From Diplonema japonicum (lineage: Eukaryota; Euglenozoa; Diplonemea; Diplonemida; Diplonemidae), in NCBI GenBank assembly GCA_964019335.1, contig OZ025719.1, positions 289,450-353,449 on the forward strand: a DNA stretch of 64,000 nt, written 5' to 3'. The notes under the pieces are model-generated. The model searched no databases and was not told the origin of the DNA. It saw nothing but the letters and a program-made list of their open reading frames with translations. The position numbers were made by a program, and so were the translations under genes. Of the stretch, positions 33,236 through 41,933 are shown piece by piece (positions within the stretch are counted from its first letter, which is position 1; every line of letters starts with the position of its first letter).

Positions 33236-34270
33236 ATGCCCGATTCATGGCAAGGCATCAAGGACCTTTCGTACCAAGCAGGCGACATCCCAAACGGAAA
33301 ATGGAGAGACAGGGTCAGATGCTTCGCTGAAGCAACCTGGGTAGCCAGGTGGGTGTTCGTCCTTTCTTGTTCCGCAGTCTCAATCGCGTGTATTGTCGAA
33401 ATATCAAAGGCGCAGACAAGCGGGCATGAAACAATTCAAAAAACTGTGAATGGCAAACCATGGAGGCTGCCGCCATACGGAGGCCCGAACAACGATTTTG
33501 CACAACTGAAATTTTACGGAGGCACCCCTGCTCTGAGCGTACCGTTTTGGAACATCACCGTCAACCACTTTTCACAAGGGGCTGCCCTCTTCGCAGCCGC
33601 CATAACAGAGTGTGAGCAAGGCTCATTTTTCATAGCTGCAATATTTGCCCACGATCGAAAAACAATACATGTAACAACAGGTGAGGTGGTCAATGTAGGC
33701 AAAGCGTCTTTATCCATACCCCTTCAGGACGAGGCAAATACACTGTGGTTTGAAGGTAAAACCCTTCGCCTGACGATGAAGGACAGAAATGGTTTGTTGT
33801 TGTCCGTTGATTTCGATGTTAAGCAGAGCATTGGCCTTGTTATGTCTCATTTGTACACAGACCCCAATGTGAATTTTTCATCGATGGTGTCAGAAAGTGT
33901 CTCTGTTGTGTTTAAAGATAATGGGGATTCTGTTCAAATAGGTTCAAGTAACGTGTACTCCTTGCCTTACAGGGCAGCCGCTTATTATTTGGCTGAGAGC
34001 CGGTCTGTTCTCACCTTATTGTTTAAAACAGTGCCGCTTGTACTGGCGTCGGTAGAGGTCGTGCCGTCTGCTAGGTTTCTCGGGGTGAGGTCGTTTGGTG
34101 TGGTGTTGCCCTCTTCTGTGTGCGCTCCTTTGGGTGTTACGATGCCGGGTGGTTATTTGTTCCATGATCCTGACGGGCACTACCCAAGCCCCTTCCCGCA
34201 ACCGTGGGGCCTTCGTGACCCGGTGGCGACGTACTCTCCCGGTATGCTGTGCGTGCGCGAGGTTGAATAA
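33236..34270 (+). CDS. Single-pass membrane protein, unknown
   Basis: Protein of 344 aa that I do not recognise. One hydrophobic helix at about residues 38-55 (WVFVLSCSAVSIACIVEI) follows a short, mixed N-terminal tail, giving a signal-anchor topology with a large lumenal or external C-terminal domain. That domain is beta-rich and has two sequons (NIT, NFS). No catalytic motif is visible. Single exon, preceded by an AT-rich leader. The preceding small gene ends only 66 bases upstream, so spacing is tight. Confidence 0.6.
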   Translation: MPDSWQGIKDLSYQAGDIPNGKWRDRVRCFAEATWVARWVFVLSCSAVSIACIVEISKAQTSGHETIQKTVNGKPWRLPPYGGPNNDFAQLKFYGGTPALSVPFWNITVNHFSQGAALFAAAITECEQGSFFIAAIFAHDRKTIHVTTGEVVNVGKASLSIPLQDEANTLWFEGKTLRLTMKDRNGLLLSVDFDVKQSIGLVMSHLYTDPNVNFSSMVSESVSVVFKDNGDSVQIGSSNVYSLPYRAAAYYLAESRSVLTLLFKTVPLVLASVEVVPSARFLGVRSFGVVLPSSVCAPLGVTMPGGYLFHDPDGHYPSPFPQPWGLRDPVATYSPGMLCVREVE

Positions 34271-34300
34271 AAAGATAGATTTATAAAAGATTATTTCCCT

Positions 34301-34336
<36 letters not shown>

Positions 34337-34654
34337 TTTTTAAATTCTATTCTCCTCTCACCATTTACCCGAACGAGAAAAGAAAAAAAAAAAAGAAATG
34401 TATGCTTATTTTTATTTTTATTTTTTTATTCGCGAAAGTTCGACAAAAAAAAAAAAAAGTCCGAGACGACCTTTTTATTTTTCTTCTTTTTTATTTTTTC
34501 GGTCTTCGAGAAAGATTTGTGTGGTCGGAGAAAGAGAAAAAAAAAAGAAGTAGAAGGCTAGGGACAAAGAGCTTTTTTCTGAGTATATTTTTTACACCGC
34601 TGTGCGACCCACCAAACACCCAAAACCAAATCAAAAAGAAGGAAGAGGACAAAA
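34271..34654. other. Spacer with T and A tracts
   Basis: About 380 bases dominated by a T tract near 34305-34335 and A tracts at 34380-34460. I see no gene. The last 60 bases are purine/C-rich and probably form the 5' leader of CIAO1. Confidence 0.6.
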
Positions 34655-37600
34655 ATGTCGTTAAAGGAAGAGGCGCTGCTGACGGGGCACACAGACCGGG
34701 TGTGGTGTGTGTCTTGGGGAAAGTACGGGGAGCTGGCGAGTGCGTCCGGTGACGGGGACGTCCGTGTGTGGGGGGAGGTCGATGGGAAGTGGAAATGCAA
34801 ACAAGTGCTGAAGGAGCACTCAAGAACGGTGCGCAGCGTTTCATGGGCACACGAGGGGAACATGCTGGCTTGCTCTAGGTATGCATTTCACAATGAACCC
34901 AAATAAAAAAAAAAAATAAATAAATAAATAAAAAAAAAAAAAAAGCTTCGATGCGTCTATCAGCATCTGGCAGCGTGAGTCGCCTGACGCAGACTTCGAA
35001 ATAATATCATGTCTGGAGGTATGTGTTTTTTTTTTTTTTTTTTTTTTTCTCCATTTTGCTGCTTTTCTCAAGCGGCTCGTCCACATTTAAGAAGCGTCGT
35101 TGTTGGCTTCTCCTGCCTCCCAGTCTTCCCATTAAAAAAAAAAAGATTTCTTTTTCCAAAAACAAAAAAAAAAGTCAAAACAAAAAAATAGTTTGCAACC
35201 CCCCCCCCCCCCCCCGTGTTTAAAAAAGAAACCCCCCCAAGGACACATAATAAAAAAGAGAGGGAAAAAAAAAAAAAGAAAAAAAAAATGTCTGCTACGA
35301 TCGAATCTACGGCTCCTGCGGTTGAGCCCACGAGTACCTCGAACGAACGGGACTGGATGGACAAAATTAAGAGACCCCCTCCTGACAAGAGGAAGCAGAC
35401 GGAGGACGTGACGAACACTAAAGGGATGGAGTTCACCGACTACTTCTTGAACCGGGAGCTGCTGATGGGCGTGTACGAAAAGGGTTTTGAAAGACCGTCC
35501 CCGATCCAAGAAGAGTGCATCCCCGTTGCACTGACCGGAGCTGACATCCTCGCAAGAGCGAAGAACGGAACTGGAAAAACCGGAGCATTCTTAATCCCAG
35601 CTTTACAAAAGCTAGACACCAAGGAGAGCAGGACACAAGTAGTGGTTCTAACCCCAACAAGAGAACTAGCACTTCAAACCGCACAGGTTGCCAAGGAGCT
35701 CGGAAAGCATCTGGAGAACGTGCAAATCATGGTTACCACAGGCGGAACATCACTTCACGATGATATCCTTCGCCTGTACAATCCTGTTCATCTTCTGGTG
35801 GCCACCCCTGGAAGATTGGTAGATTTGGTGACTAAGAACGTAGCCAACCTAGACAAGTGCGAGCTTATTATCTTGGACGAAGCTGACAAACTTCTCTCAC
35901 CCGAGTTTGCTCCCCTTGTCGATCAAACTCTAACGTTTCTTCCCAAGGCCAGGCAGGTTCTGTTGTTCAGTGCTACGTTCCCTGTTGGCGTACAGCGATT
36001 TGTTGAGAAGCACATGGAGTCACCGCATCAGGTGAACCTAATGGAGGAACTGACTTTGAAGGGGATTAGTCAGTTTTACGCTTTTGTCGATGGAAAGCAG
36101 AAGCTGCACTGTTTGAACTCGTTGTTCTCCAGGCTGCAAATCAACCAGTCTATTATTTTCTGTAACAGCGTTAACAGGGTGGAGCTTCTCGCCAAGAAGA
36201 TTACGGAACTTGGTTACTCCTGTTTTTACATCCACGCGAAAATGTTGCAGGCGCACCGCAACCGGGTTTTCCACGATTTTAGGCAGGGCGTGTGCAGGAC
36301 GCTTGTTTGTTCCGATTTGTTTACCCGGGGTATTGATATACCTTCTGTCAACGTGGTTATAAACTTCGACTTCCCACGTAACTCTGAGACATACCTTCAC
36401 AGAATTGGAAGATCTGGTCGCTTCGGGCATTTGGGGCTTGCGATTAATTTCATCACGTACGACGACAGGTTCAACCTTTACAAAATCGAGCAGGAATTGG
36501 AGACCGAGATCAAACCCATCCCCTCTGAAATCGATAAGGCGCTTTACTGTGAATAGACAGGAATTAACAAAAAAAAAAAAAAAAAAAAAAAAAAAGAAAT
36601 TACACCGTAATATAAGAGTGAGAAAAAAAAAAAAGTGGGGGGAAAAAAGTGTTTTTTTTTGAAATAAAAAGAAGTAAACGGTTAGAATAGGATGGGGGGG
36701 GGGGGGGGGGGTGCCGTTATTCATAATATTATTTATGTTCTACTTTTTGCTCGATAGTTTTTTTTTTTGTTGTTACCCTTATTTTGGAATGACATAAAAA
36801 AAAATATTTTGAGGGCAATATTGAGTTAAATACCAGGATTAAAAATTCCAGATTGGTGTTGTGCACAATGTGGTGCTATGAATACGGTAAAAGAGAAAGA
36901 AAAAAGAAAAAGAAAATAAAGAAGAAGAAAAAAAAAAAGTGTGTGTTTTTTTTTTTTTAAATCCCCCTTTTGCCCCCTCCCTTTGAACTAGCCCAACCCG
37001 AAGCCACCCCATTCTATTTTTTTTTCTCCCTTTTTTTTTATTTTTCTGTGGTGAGAGGTATATTTTTTTTAACCTTTTCATTATAGATTTTTTCCCCCCT
37101 CCCAAAAAAAAAGTTTTTTAACCTCCTCCCTGTTGTTGGTTTTTTTTTCTCATTTTTTTTTTTAAAAAACCTTGAGCATTCCCCCCCCCCGTCCCTCCCC
37201 TCTTTTTTTTTTTCTGACTGAAATCTTTTTTAAGGCCATGGGAGTTAACGAAAAAAAAAGAAGAAAAAAAAAAAAACGACACAATGACGCCATTAAAACA
37301 TTATTTCTTTAAATTTATTTCTGAGGACCTTTTTTTGGAAGAAACGGAATTCAAAAGGAAAGCTGTGCCGACTGAAGCCTATATTACTAGTACGTGCTCC
37401 TTAGAAGAACGCCTGGCTGTTGCCACTTCCCCATCTCCTCTCCCCGACCCAGGTTTATAAATGATATTCTTTTTTATTCCCACCCCCTTGATCCCCCCCC
37501 CCCCCATGCTCCTGCCTTATTTTTTATGCCATTTTCTTTCCCCCCTTGTCCCGTCTTTTAAAAAAAAAAAGGAAAACAAATTTATAATTTAAAAAACGAT

Positions 37601-38474
37601 GCTCCGGGTACTTTCTCTCTTTTTTTTTTCTCCCCCGTTTTTTTTTTCTTATTTTTATTCGTACACGCTATTCAACCCCCCCCCCCCCCCCCCCCCACAT
37701 CACGCAAACTTTTGGGAAATTTCTTTTTTGGGACCAAAAATATTCTTTTTATTTTTTTTGGGGGGGGAGGGGGCCAAGAAGAGGGGGAAAAAAAAAAGGA
37801 AAAAAAAACCACAGGGCCACGAAAACGAGGTAAAGGCAGTATCTTGGAATATCGAAGATAAGCTATTGGCAACCTGCAGCAGAGACAAAACAGTCTGGAT
37901 ATGGGAAAGAGGTGAGGAGGGTTTCGACGAGGCAGAGTGTGTGGGAGTGCTGACAGGACACTCCCAAGATGTAAAATTCGTCAGGTGGATGCCCAACGAG
38001 GACAAGGTAGTGTCCTGCAGCTACGACGACACAGTGAAAATCTGGGAAAACGTCGGCGATGACGACTGGGAGTGCACACAGACGCTGCATGGCCACAACT
38101 CCACAGTGTGGATGGCGGACTTCTCTCCTGACGGGCAGCGCATGGTGACTTGCAGTGACGATTCTAGCCTCATCATCTGGGTAAAATCCCCCGAAGGACA
38201 GTTCCTCAAAGAAGCAACTCTCGCCTCTGAGCACACCCGGACCATATATGCGGTGGCATGGTCGGAACACGGTATTCTGACCGCTTCAGGCGACGATGCC
38301 ATTCGTCTCTTCACACCCACCCCTACCCCTGGGGGCCCTCCTTCCTACCCCCTTGCCCACCGCGTGCCTCACGCTCACCTGGCCGATGTGAACTGTGTCA
38401 AGTGGGGACCCCACCAACAAGCTGCGTCTTGTTCCGACGATGGGTGTATTAAGATTTGGAAGCTCGCTGAGTGA
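34655..38474 (+). CDS. CIAO1: CIAO1/Cia1 Fe-S assembly WD40 protein, split by a nested gene
   Basis: Homologue of CIAO1 (yeast Cia1), the seven-blade WD40 protein of the cytosolic Fe-S targeting complex. Exons: 34655-34878, 34946-35018 and 37815-38474; spliced length 318 aa (human about 339). The junctions rebuild diagnostic CIAO1 sequence: [15 protein letters not shown] and [20 protein letters not shown], followed by [39 protein letters not shown] and [12 protein letters not shown]. Frame is kept across both junctions. Intron 1 is 67 nt. Intron 2 (GTATGT...CCACAG) is 2,796 nt and contains the whole DDX6-like gene on the same strand. An unrearranged CIAO1 would need about 2.8 kb removed by cis-splicing, or the two parts could be separate transcripts joined in trans. 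Homology is certain; the mechanism is not. Confidence 0.9.
35288..36556 (+). CDS. DDX6: DDX6/Dhh1-type DEAD-box helicase, nested in CIAO1 intron 2
   Basis: DEAD-box RNA helicase of the DDX6/Dhh1 group, which represses translation and promotes decapping in P-bodies. Length 422 aa, as usual for the family. Motifs in order: Q motif ([11 protein letters not shown]), I AKNGTGKT (91-98), Ia PTRELA, Ib ATPGR, II DEAD (197-200), III SAT (228-230), [16 protein letters not shown] and [10 protein letters not shown] (371-378). The DDX6-specific stretches [19 protein letters not shown] and [11 protein letters not shown]...EIKPIP are present. The start at 35288 follows a purine-rich leader and a C tract. 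It is a complete single-exon gene lying between exons 2 and 3 of CIAO1 on the same strand. Confidence 0.95.
   Translation: MSATIESTAPAVEPTSTSNERDWMDKIKRPPPDKRKQTEDVTNTKGMEFTDYFLNRELLMGVYEKGFERPSPIQEECIPVALTGADILARAKNGTGKTGAFLIPALQKLDTKESRTQVVVLTPTRELALQTAQVAKELGKHLENVQIMVTTGGTSLHDDILRLYNPVHLLVATPGRLVDLVTKNVANLDKCELIILDEADKLLSPEFAPLVDQTLTFLPKARQVLLFSATFPVGVQRFVEKHMESPHQVNLMEELTLKGISQFYAFVDGKQKLHCLNSLFSRLQINQSIIFCNSVNRVELLAKKITELGYSCFYIHAKMLQAHRNRVFHDFRQGVCRTLVCSDLFTRGIDIPSVNVVINFDFPRNSETYLHRIGRSGRFGHLGLAINFITYDDRFNLYKIEQELETEIKPIPSEIDKALYCE
37284..37460 (+). CDS. Small putative protein inside CIAO1 intron 2
   Basis: A 58-codon open frame starting [20 protein letters not shown] and ending [15 protein letters not shown]. 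It lies in a patch of balanced base composition within otherwise homopolymeric sequence, after an A-rich leader like those of other genes here. It has no recognised family. It could be a short gene, a first exon, or chance. Confidence 0.3.
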   Translation: MTPLKHYFFKFISEDLFLEETEFKRKAVPTEAYITSTCSLEERLAVATSPSPLPDPGL

Positions 38475-38611
38475 GAAAAAAGGGATCATCTAGTGTTTTT
38501 TTTTTTCTTCTTTTGTTCTTCCCCTCTTTTTTTTTCTTCTCTTCCCCCCCCCCCCCCCCCATTTCTTTTCTATTGATAAATATAAGTAAAAGGGAAAGGG
38601 AAAAGAAGGAC

Positions 38612-38866
38612 ATGGGGGTTGGTTTCGAAGCGACGCTGATGTCGCACGGGAGGAAGATCACCGATTTCGGCAAACACACCTACAACATCCCCCGGCTGCG
38701 CGTCAGCAAGGTCAGCATGAACGACGTACATGTGCCGCTGGTCAAGGCGCACGGGATGGGCGGGGGCGGGCTGAAGAGCATAAAGCCAGGACGGCTTGAC
38801 TTCGGGAGGGGCATCAACGTCGACGACCACCTGAACCGCGCATGGACCACTATCAAGAACACATAG
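38612..38866 (+). CDS. Small conserved-looking protein, unknown
   Basis: Basic protein of 84 aa, beginning MGVGFEATLMSHGRKITDFG and ending DDHLNRAWTTIKNT. The coding stretch has normal, GC-richer codon use and is preceded by a C tract and purine-rich leader, as for the other genes. Start 38612 is the first Met after the leader; the upstream open frame is poly-Phe/Ser. No signal peptide, membrane helix or known motif is seen. It begins about 140 bases after the CIAO1 stop. Confidence 0.6.
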   Translation: MGVGFEATLMSHGRKITDFGKHTYNIPRLRVSKVSMNDVHVPLVKAHGMGGGGLKSIKPGRLDFGRGINVDDHLNRAWTTIKNT

Positions 38867-38995
38867 TATCCTTTACACGGACCATTACACGGAGCGTTCA
38901 GTAGAGTTTTTTTTTCTTCTCTTTCTTTCTATTAGTCTTCTTTTTTTTTTCTCTTCATTCTTATATGTTAGTTTGAACCCACAGATTACCGCAAA

Positions 38996-41056
38996 ATGAT
39001 TTCGCAAGTGCTCCTGCTGTCCCTTGCGGGACTTGAGGTGCCAGACCATCTTGGGGACGACATAGGCTTCCCCCCGCTGGGACAGGAGATAGCATCTCCT
39101 GAGTTCATAAACTACACAGATGCGATGGGCAGGTGTGTGTGGCAGCAGCCTGCTGTGTATGCCTCTGTGTCCACCATGAACTGGTTCACCTACAAGATGA
39201 ACAGGAACTCAACGACGGGGGCTCACGTGCTCTCCCCGATGCCCATGGTGCTCCCAGTAGCCACATCGGGGATGTACGCAGCCTGCGACGTGATGGGGGG
39301 CTCCTTCTGCTACGGGACGGGGGGCATCTTCGCGGCGGCAGCGCAAATACAGAACACTGTGTGCGTGCTCCCGACCTGCACAGAGGAAGACCTGAACCTG
39401 CTTCTGGAGAAGGTTCTGCGCCCCCTTGTTGCTCAAGGTGTGCTCCCCGACCCCACCGGTGCGGCCGCTTCGCTCACGGGATTCTCCTGCCACAACGAGG
39501 ACCCGATGTTCAAGGACGACAGCAATGCAATTGGTGTTGTGGCCTTCCTGTCTGCCTTAGGCTTCGTCTCTATCCTGTGTTCCCTTGTGTGTAGGCTGTA
39601 TGAAGCAAGGGACCCCCTCTTCTATCGCAAGGACGATCATGACGATGAGCTGGGTACAAACGAGGCGACCAAACTCATGCCATCCCCTGTGAACAGGCAG
39701 AGCGACGTCCCCGCAGTCCCGGCAGAGATGCCCTACCTGATAAAGCTGTGCTACTGTTGGGACTTGCACGCGGGGCTTTCTGAATTGATGTCCATAACGA
39801 AGAGGCCGACAAACTTCTTCAACATGATGAAGGTAGCCTCCAGCGTGTGGATCATCTACTTCCACGCACCTGGCCTGCCCTACGAGAACGGGATCGACAA
39901 CTTGGAAGACGTGGTTGAGTACTACAAGGAATTCAGGTCGCTGCCCAGCCTTGCTGGCCTGTACGCGGTGGACACCTTCTTCTTCATGAGCGCGTTCCTT
40001 CTTGCGATGATCGGGACACGGTCCTGGCCGCATAAGGCGGCAGCACCCGTGCAAGCAAAGCGTGTTGGGATGTCGTACGTCGACAGGTACGTGCGCATTG
40101 TGCCCGCCTACGGGGTGTGCCTCCTTGCTGCTTACAACGTCTTCATGTACATCTCGAGCGGACCTTTTACGAGGCTGGCTGTGCATGGGGGCAGCATGGC
40201 GACTGAGTGCGGTGACAAGTGGTGGCGAAACTTGCTTTTCATCAGCAACTTCGATGAAAATGGGGGCTGCTTCGGGCACTGCTGGTACCTTGCTTGCGAT
40301 TTCCAGCTGCTGATTCTTGGTGTCCTCCTTGTCCTAGGGTACGTGCACTGGTCGCGTCCGACGGTCGTCTTCACTTCATTCCTTGTGCTTGTTTCCCTCG
40401 TCGTGTGCTTCTTCAGAACGCGTGGCACCAGCAGCCCTTTTGTCGGTGGGTTCAACGAGAACTACATGGTGCCGTGGATCAGGGCCCCGCCCTACCTGTA
40501 CGGGCTGCTGGCTGCCTTCGCGTACAGCTCAAAAGATGTGAACGAGAGGGTCAAGGCGGTCGTTGAACGTACTGCAATGAGGTACTGTGGGTACTGCGTA
40601 AGTGCTGCGATCATGATCGGCTGCTGCTTCATCCCGTGGAGTGCTCAGAGGGACGTATTCAGAGGCGAGATGTGGAGCAAGGACCAGATCGGGTGGTCGC
40701 AGGTAGCCTACCATATGCTGTGGGGGGTCGGGTTGGCAATCTTGACGCTGACCTTCGTGAACGGGCACGGGGGGTGGGTGAAGGACATGATGGCGCACCC
40801 TGTGTGGGAACCCCTCTCGAAGCTCACCTTTTCCGTGTACCTTATCCACCCCATGATTCTGGGTATCGTGAAACTCAGTTACGGCCCGAACCTCGTGCAC
40901 TTCAGCAGCTGGTGGCTCGCCCTCATTACGGGAAACGTGACTGTAGGCTCATTTGTAGCCGCGGCACTATTGTTCCTGTTTGTGGAGAGGCCTGTCGCCT
41001 CCACCTGGTCCCTTGTCAGCGGTAGGGCCCAGCGAAGGGCAGCCGTCCGAAAGTGA
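38996..41056 (+). CDS. NRF-6-like membrane acyltransferase, copy 1
   Basis: Protein of 686 aa related to the nose-resistant-to-fluoxetine (NRF-6) family: an N-terminal Cys-containing extracytoplasmic NRF domain followed by an acyltransferase-3 membrane domain of about ten helices. A signal peptide (MISQVLLLSLAGLEV) leads. The NRF domain spans about 20-185 (FINYTDAMGRCVWQQP, YAACDVMGGSFCYG, CVLPTCTEEDLN). The acyltransferase part starts near 255 (YCWDLHAGLSELMSI...WIIYFHA, AVDTFFFMSAFLLAM) and ends with a helix before WSLVSGRAQRR. Such proteins transfer acyl groups to lipids or glycans at membranes; the substrate is unknown. The adjacent paralogue is the product of tandem duplication. An AG acceptor (ACCCACAG) lies 12 bases before the start. 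Confidence 0.85.
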   Translation: MISQVLLLSLAGLEVPDHLGDDIGFPPLGQEIASPEFINYTDAMGRCVWQQPAVYASVSTMNWFTYKMNRNSTTGAHVLSPMPMVLPVATSGMYAACDVMGGSFCYGTGGIFAAAAQIQNTVCVLPTCTEEDLNLLLEKVLRPLVAQGVLPDPTGAAASLTGFSCHNEDPMFKDDSNAIGVVAFLSALGFVSILCSLVCRLYEARDPLFYRKDDHDDELGTNEATKLMPSPVNRQSDVPAVPAEMPYLIKLCYCWDLHAGLSELMSITKRPTNFFNMMKVASSVWIIYFHAPGLPYENGIDNLEDVVEYYKEFRSLPSLAGLYAVDTFFFMSAFLLAMIGTRSWPHKAAAPVQAKRVGMSYVDRYVRIVPAYGVCLLAAYNVFMYISSGPFTRLAVHGGSMATECGDKWWRNLLFISNFDENGGCFGHCWYLACDFQLLILGVLLVLGYVHWSRPTVVFTSFLVLVSLVVCFFRTRGTSSPFVGGFNENYMVPWIRAPPYLYGLLAAFAYSSKDVNERVKAVVERTAMRYCGYCVSAAIMIGCCFIPWSAQRDVFRGEMWSKDQIGWSQVAYHMLWGVGLAILTLTFVNGHGGWVKDMMAHPVWEPLSKLTFSVYLIHPMILGIVKLSYGPNLVHFSSWWLALITGNVTVGSFVAAALLFLFVERPVASTWSLVSGRAQRRAAVRK

Positions 41057-41933
41057 AATTTTTAAAAAAAAAAAGAAAATGAAAGGTGTCGCACCTTTTA
41101 TTAAATGTATCCGAAAAAAAAGAAAAGAAAAAAAAGAAACCTCTCATTCTCTACTCCCTCTCTTGCTTAACTCAATTTTTTTCTAGCTCCTTTTTGAAGC
41201 TCTCTCTCGCCACACGTTCGATATCTTGTGGTTTTTGTTATGTTTACAACCGTCAATATTTAAAGGTTTAGTCACAGCCTGACGTATCCTTTTAATGTTT
41301 GCGCTAGCTCTTTTTTTTTTTCTTTTTGGAGGGAGGACCAATGTTTCCAACCTCCCTGGTGTGGTTTGGAGGGACACACAAGCGAATGGGAAAGTCTCGT
41401 TCTGAAGCCATGCACGTGTCACAAAAGCTTTTGCCGACTTTTCACATGACAGCAACATCGTCTACTCTTTTATCTTCTTTTTTACTTTGGTTTCTTGAAA
41501 ACTATTACCTTTTTTCCTCCCACAAGTTTAGAAAGGCAAAATATCTACTGTAAGGGCTCTTTACTGATAAAAACACAGATATTGTGCCGTAAAAGAAATA
41601 AATAAATAATAATAAAAACCTCAATGCCAACTATGTCGTAAAATGGTCCTTATAAACTCTGATGTGGATCGCTTGGTCGGTGTGCTCGCGTCTCCTTTTT
41701 CTTCTTCTTTTTTCGTTCCTTGTTTTTTTTTTTTTCTCTTTTTTTTTTTCTTTGCAGCGACGCCACACATTTACATATTTGGACCCTTCTATTTTTTTTT
41801 CTTCTCTTCTTCTTCCCACGACAGGCGGGTAGGTAGCACATTTCTTTCTTTGCAAAAAGCCCTTTTTTTTTTTTTTTTTTTTTTTCAATATGCAAATGTT
41901 CGCCCTTCTTTTCCTACTCTCCAACAGGTTTTA
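41057..41933. other. Spacer between the NRF-6-like copies
   Basis: About 880 bases. The left half has mixed composition with no gene I can support; the right half (41690-41890) is strongly T-rich and ends in CTCTCCAACAG at about 41917-41927, a good splice acceptor just before the second acyltransferase start. An upstream Met at 41643 is in frame but encodes mostly Phe-rich leader, so I exclude it from the gene. Confidence 0.6.

Noticed and set aside
41643-41933. Upstream in-frame extension of the second NRF-6-like gene
   Set aside because: Mostly Phe/Ser-rich from T tracts; the Met at 41934 gives a signal peptide aligned with copy 1.
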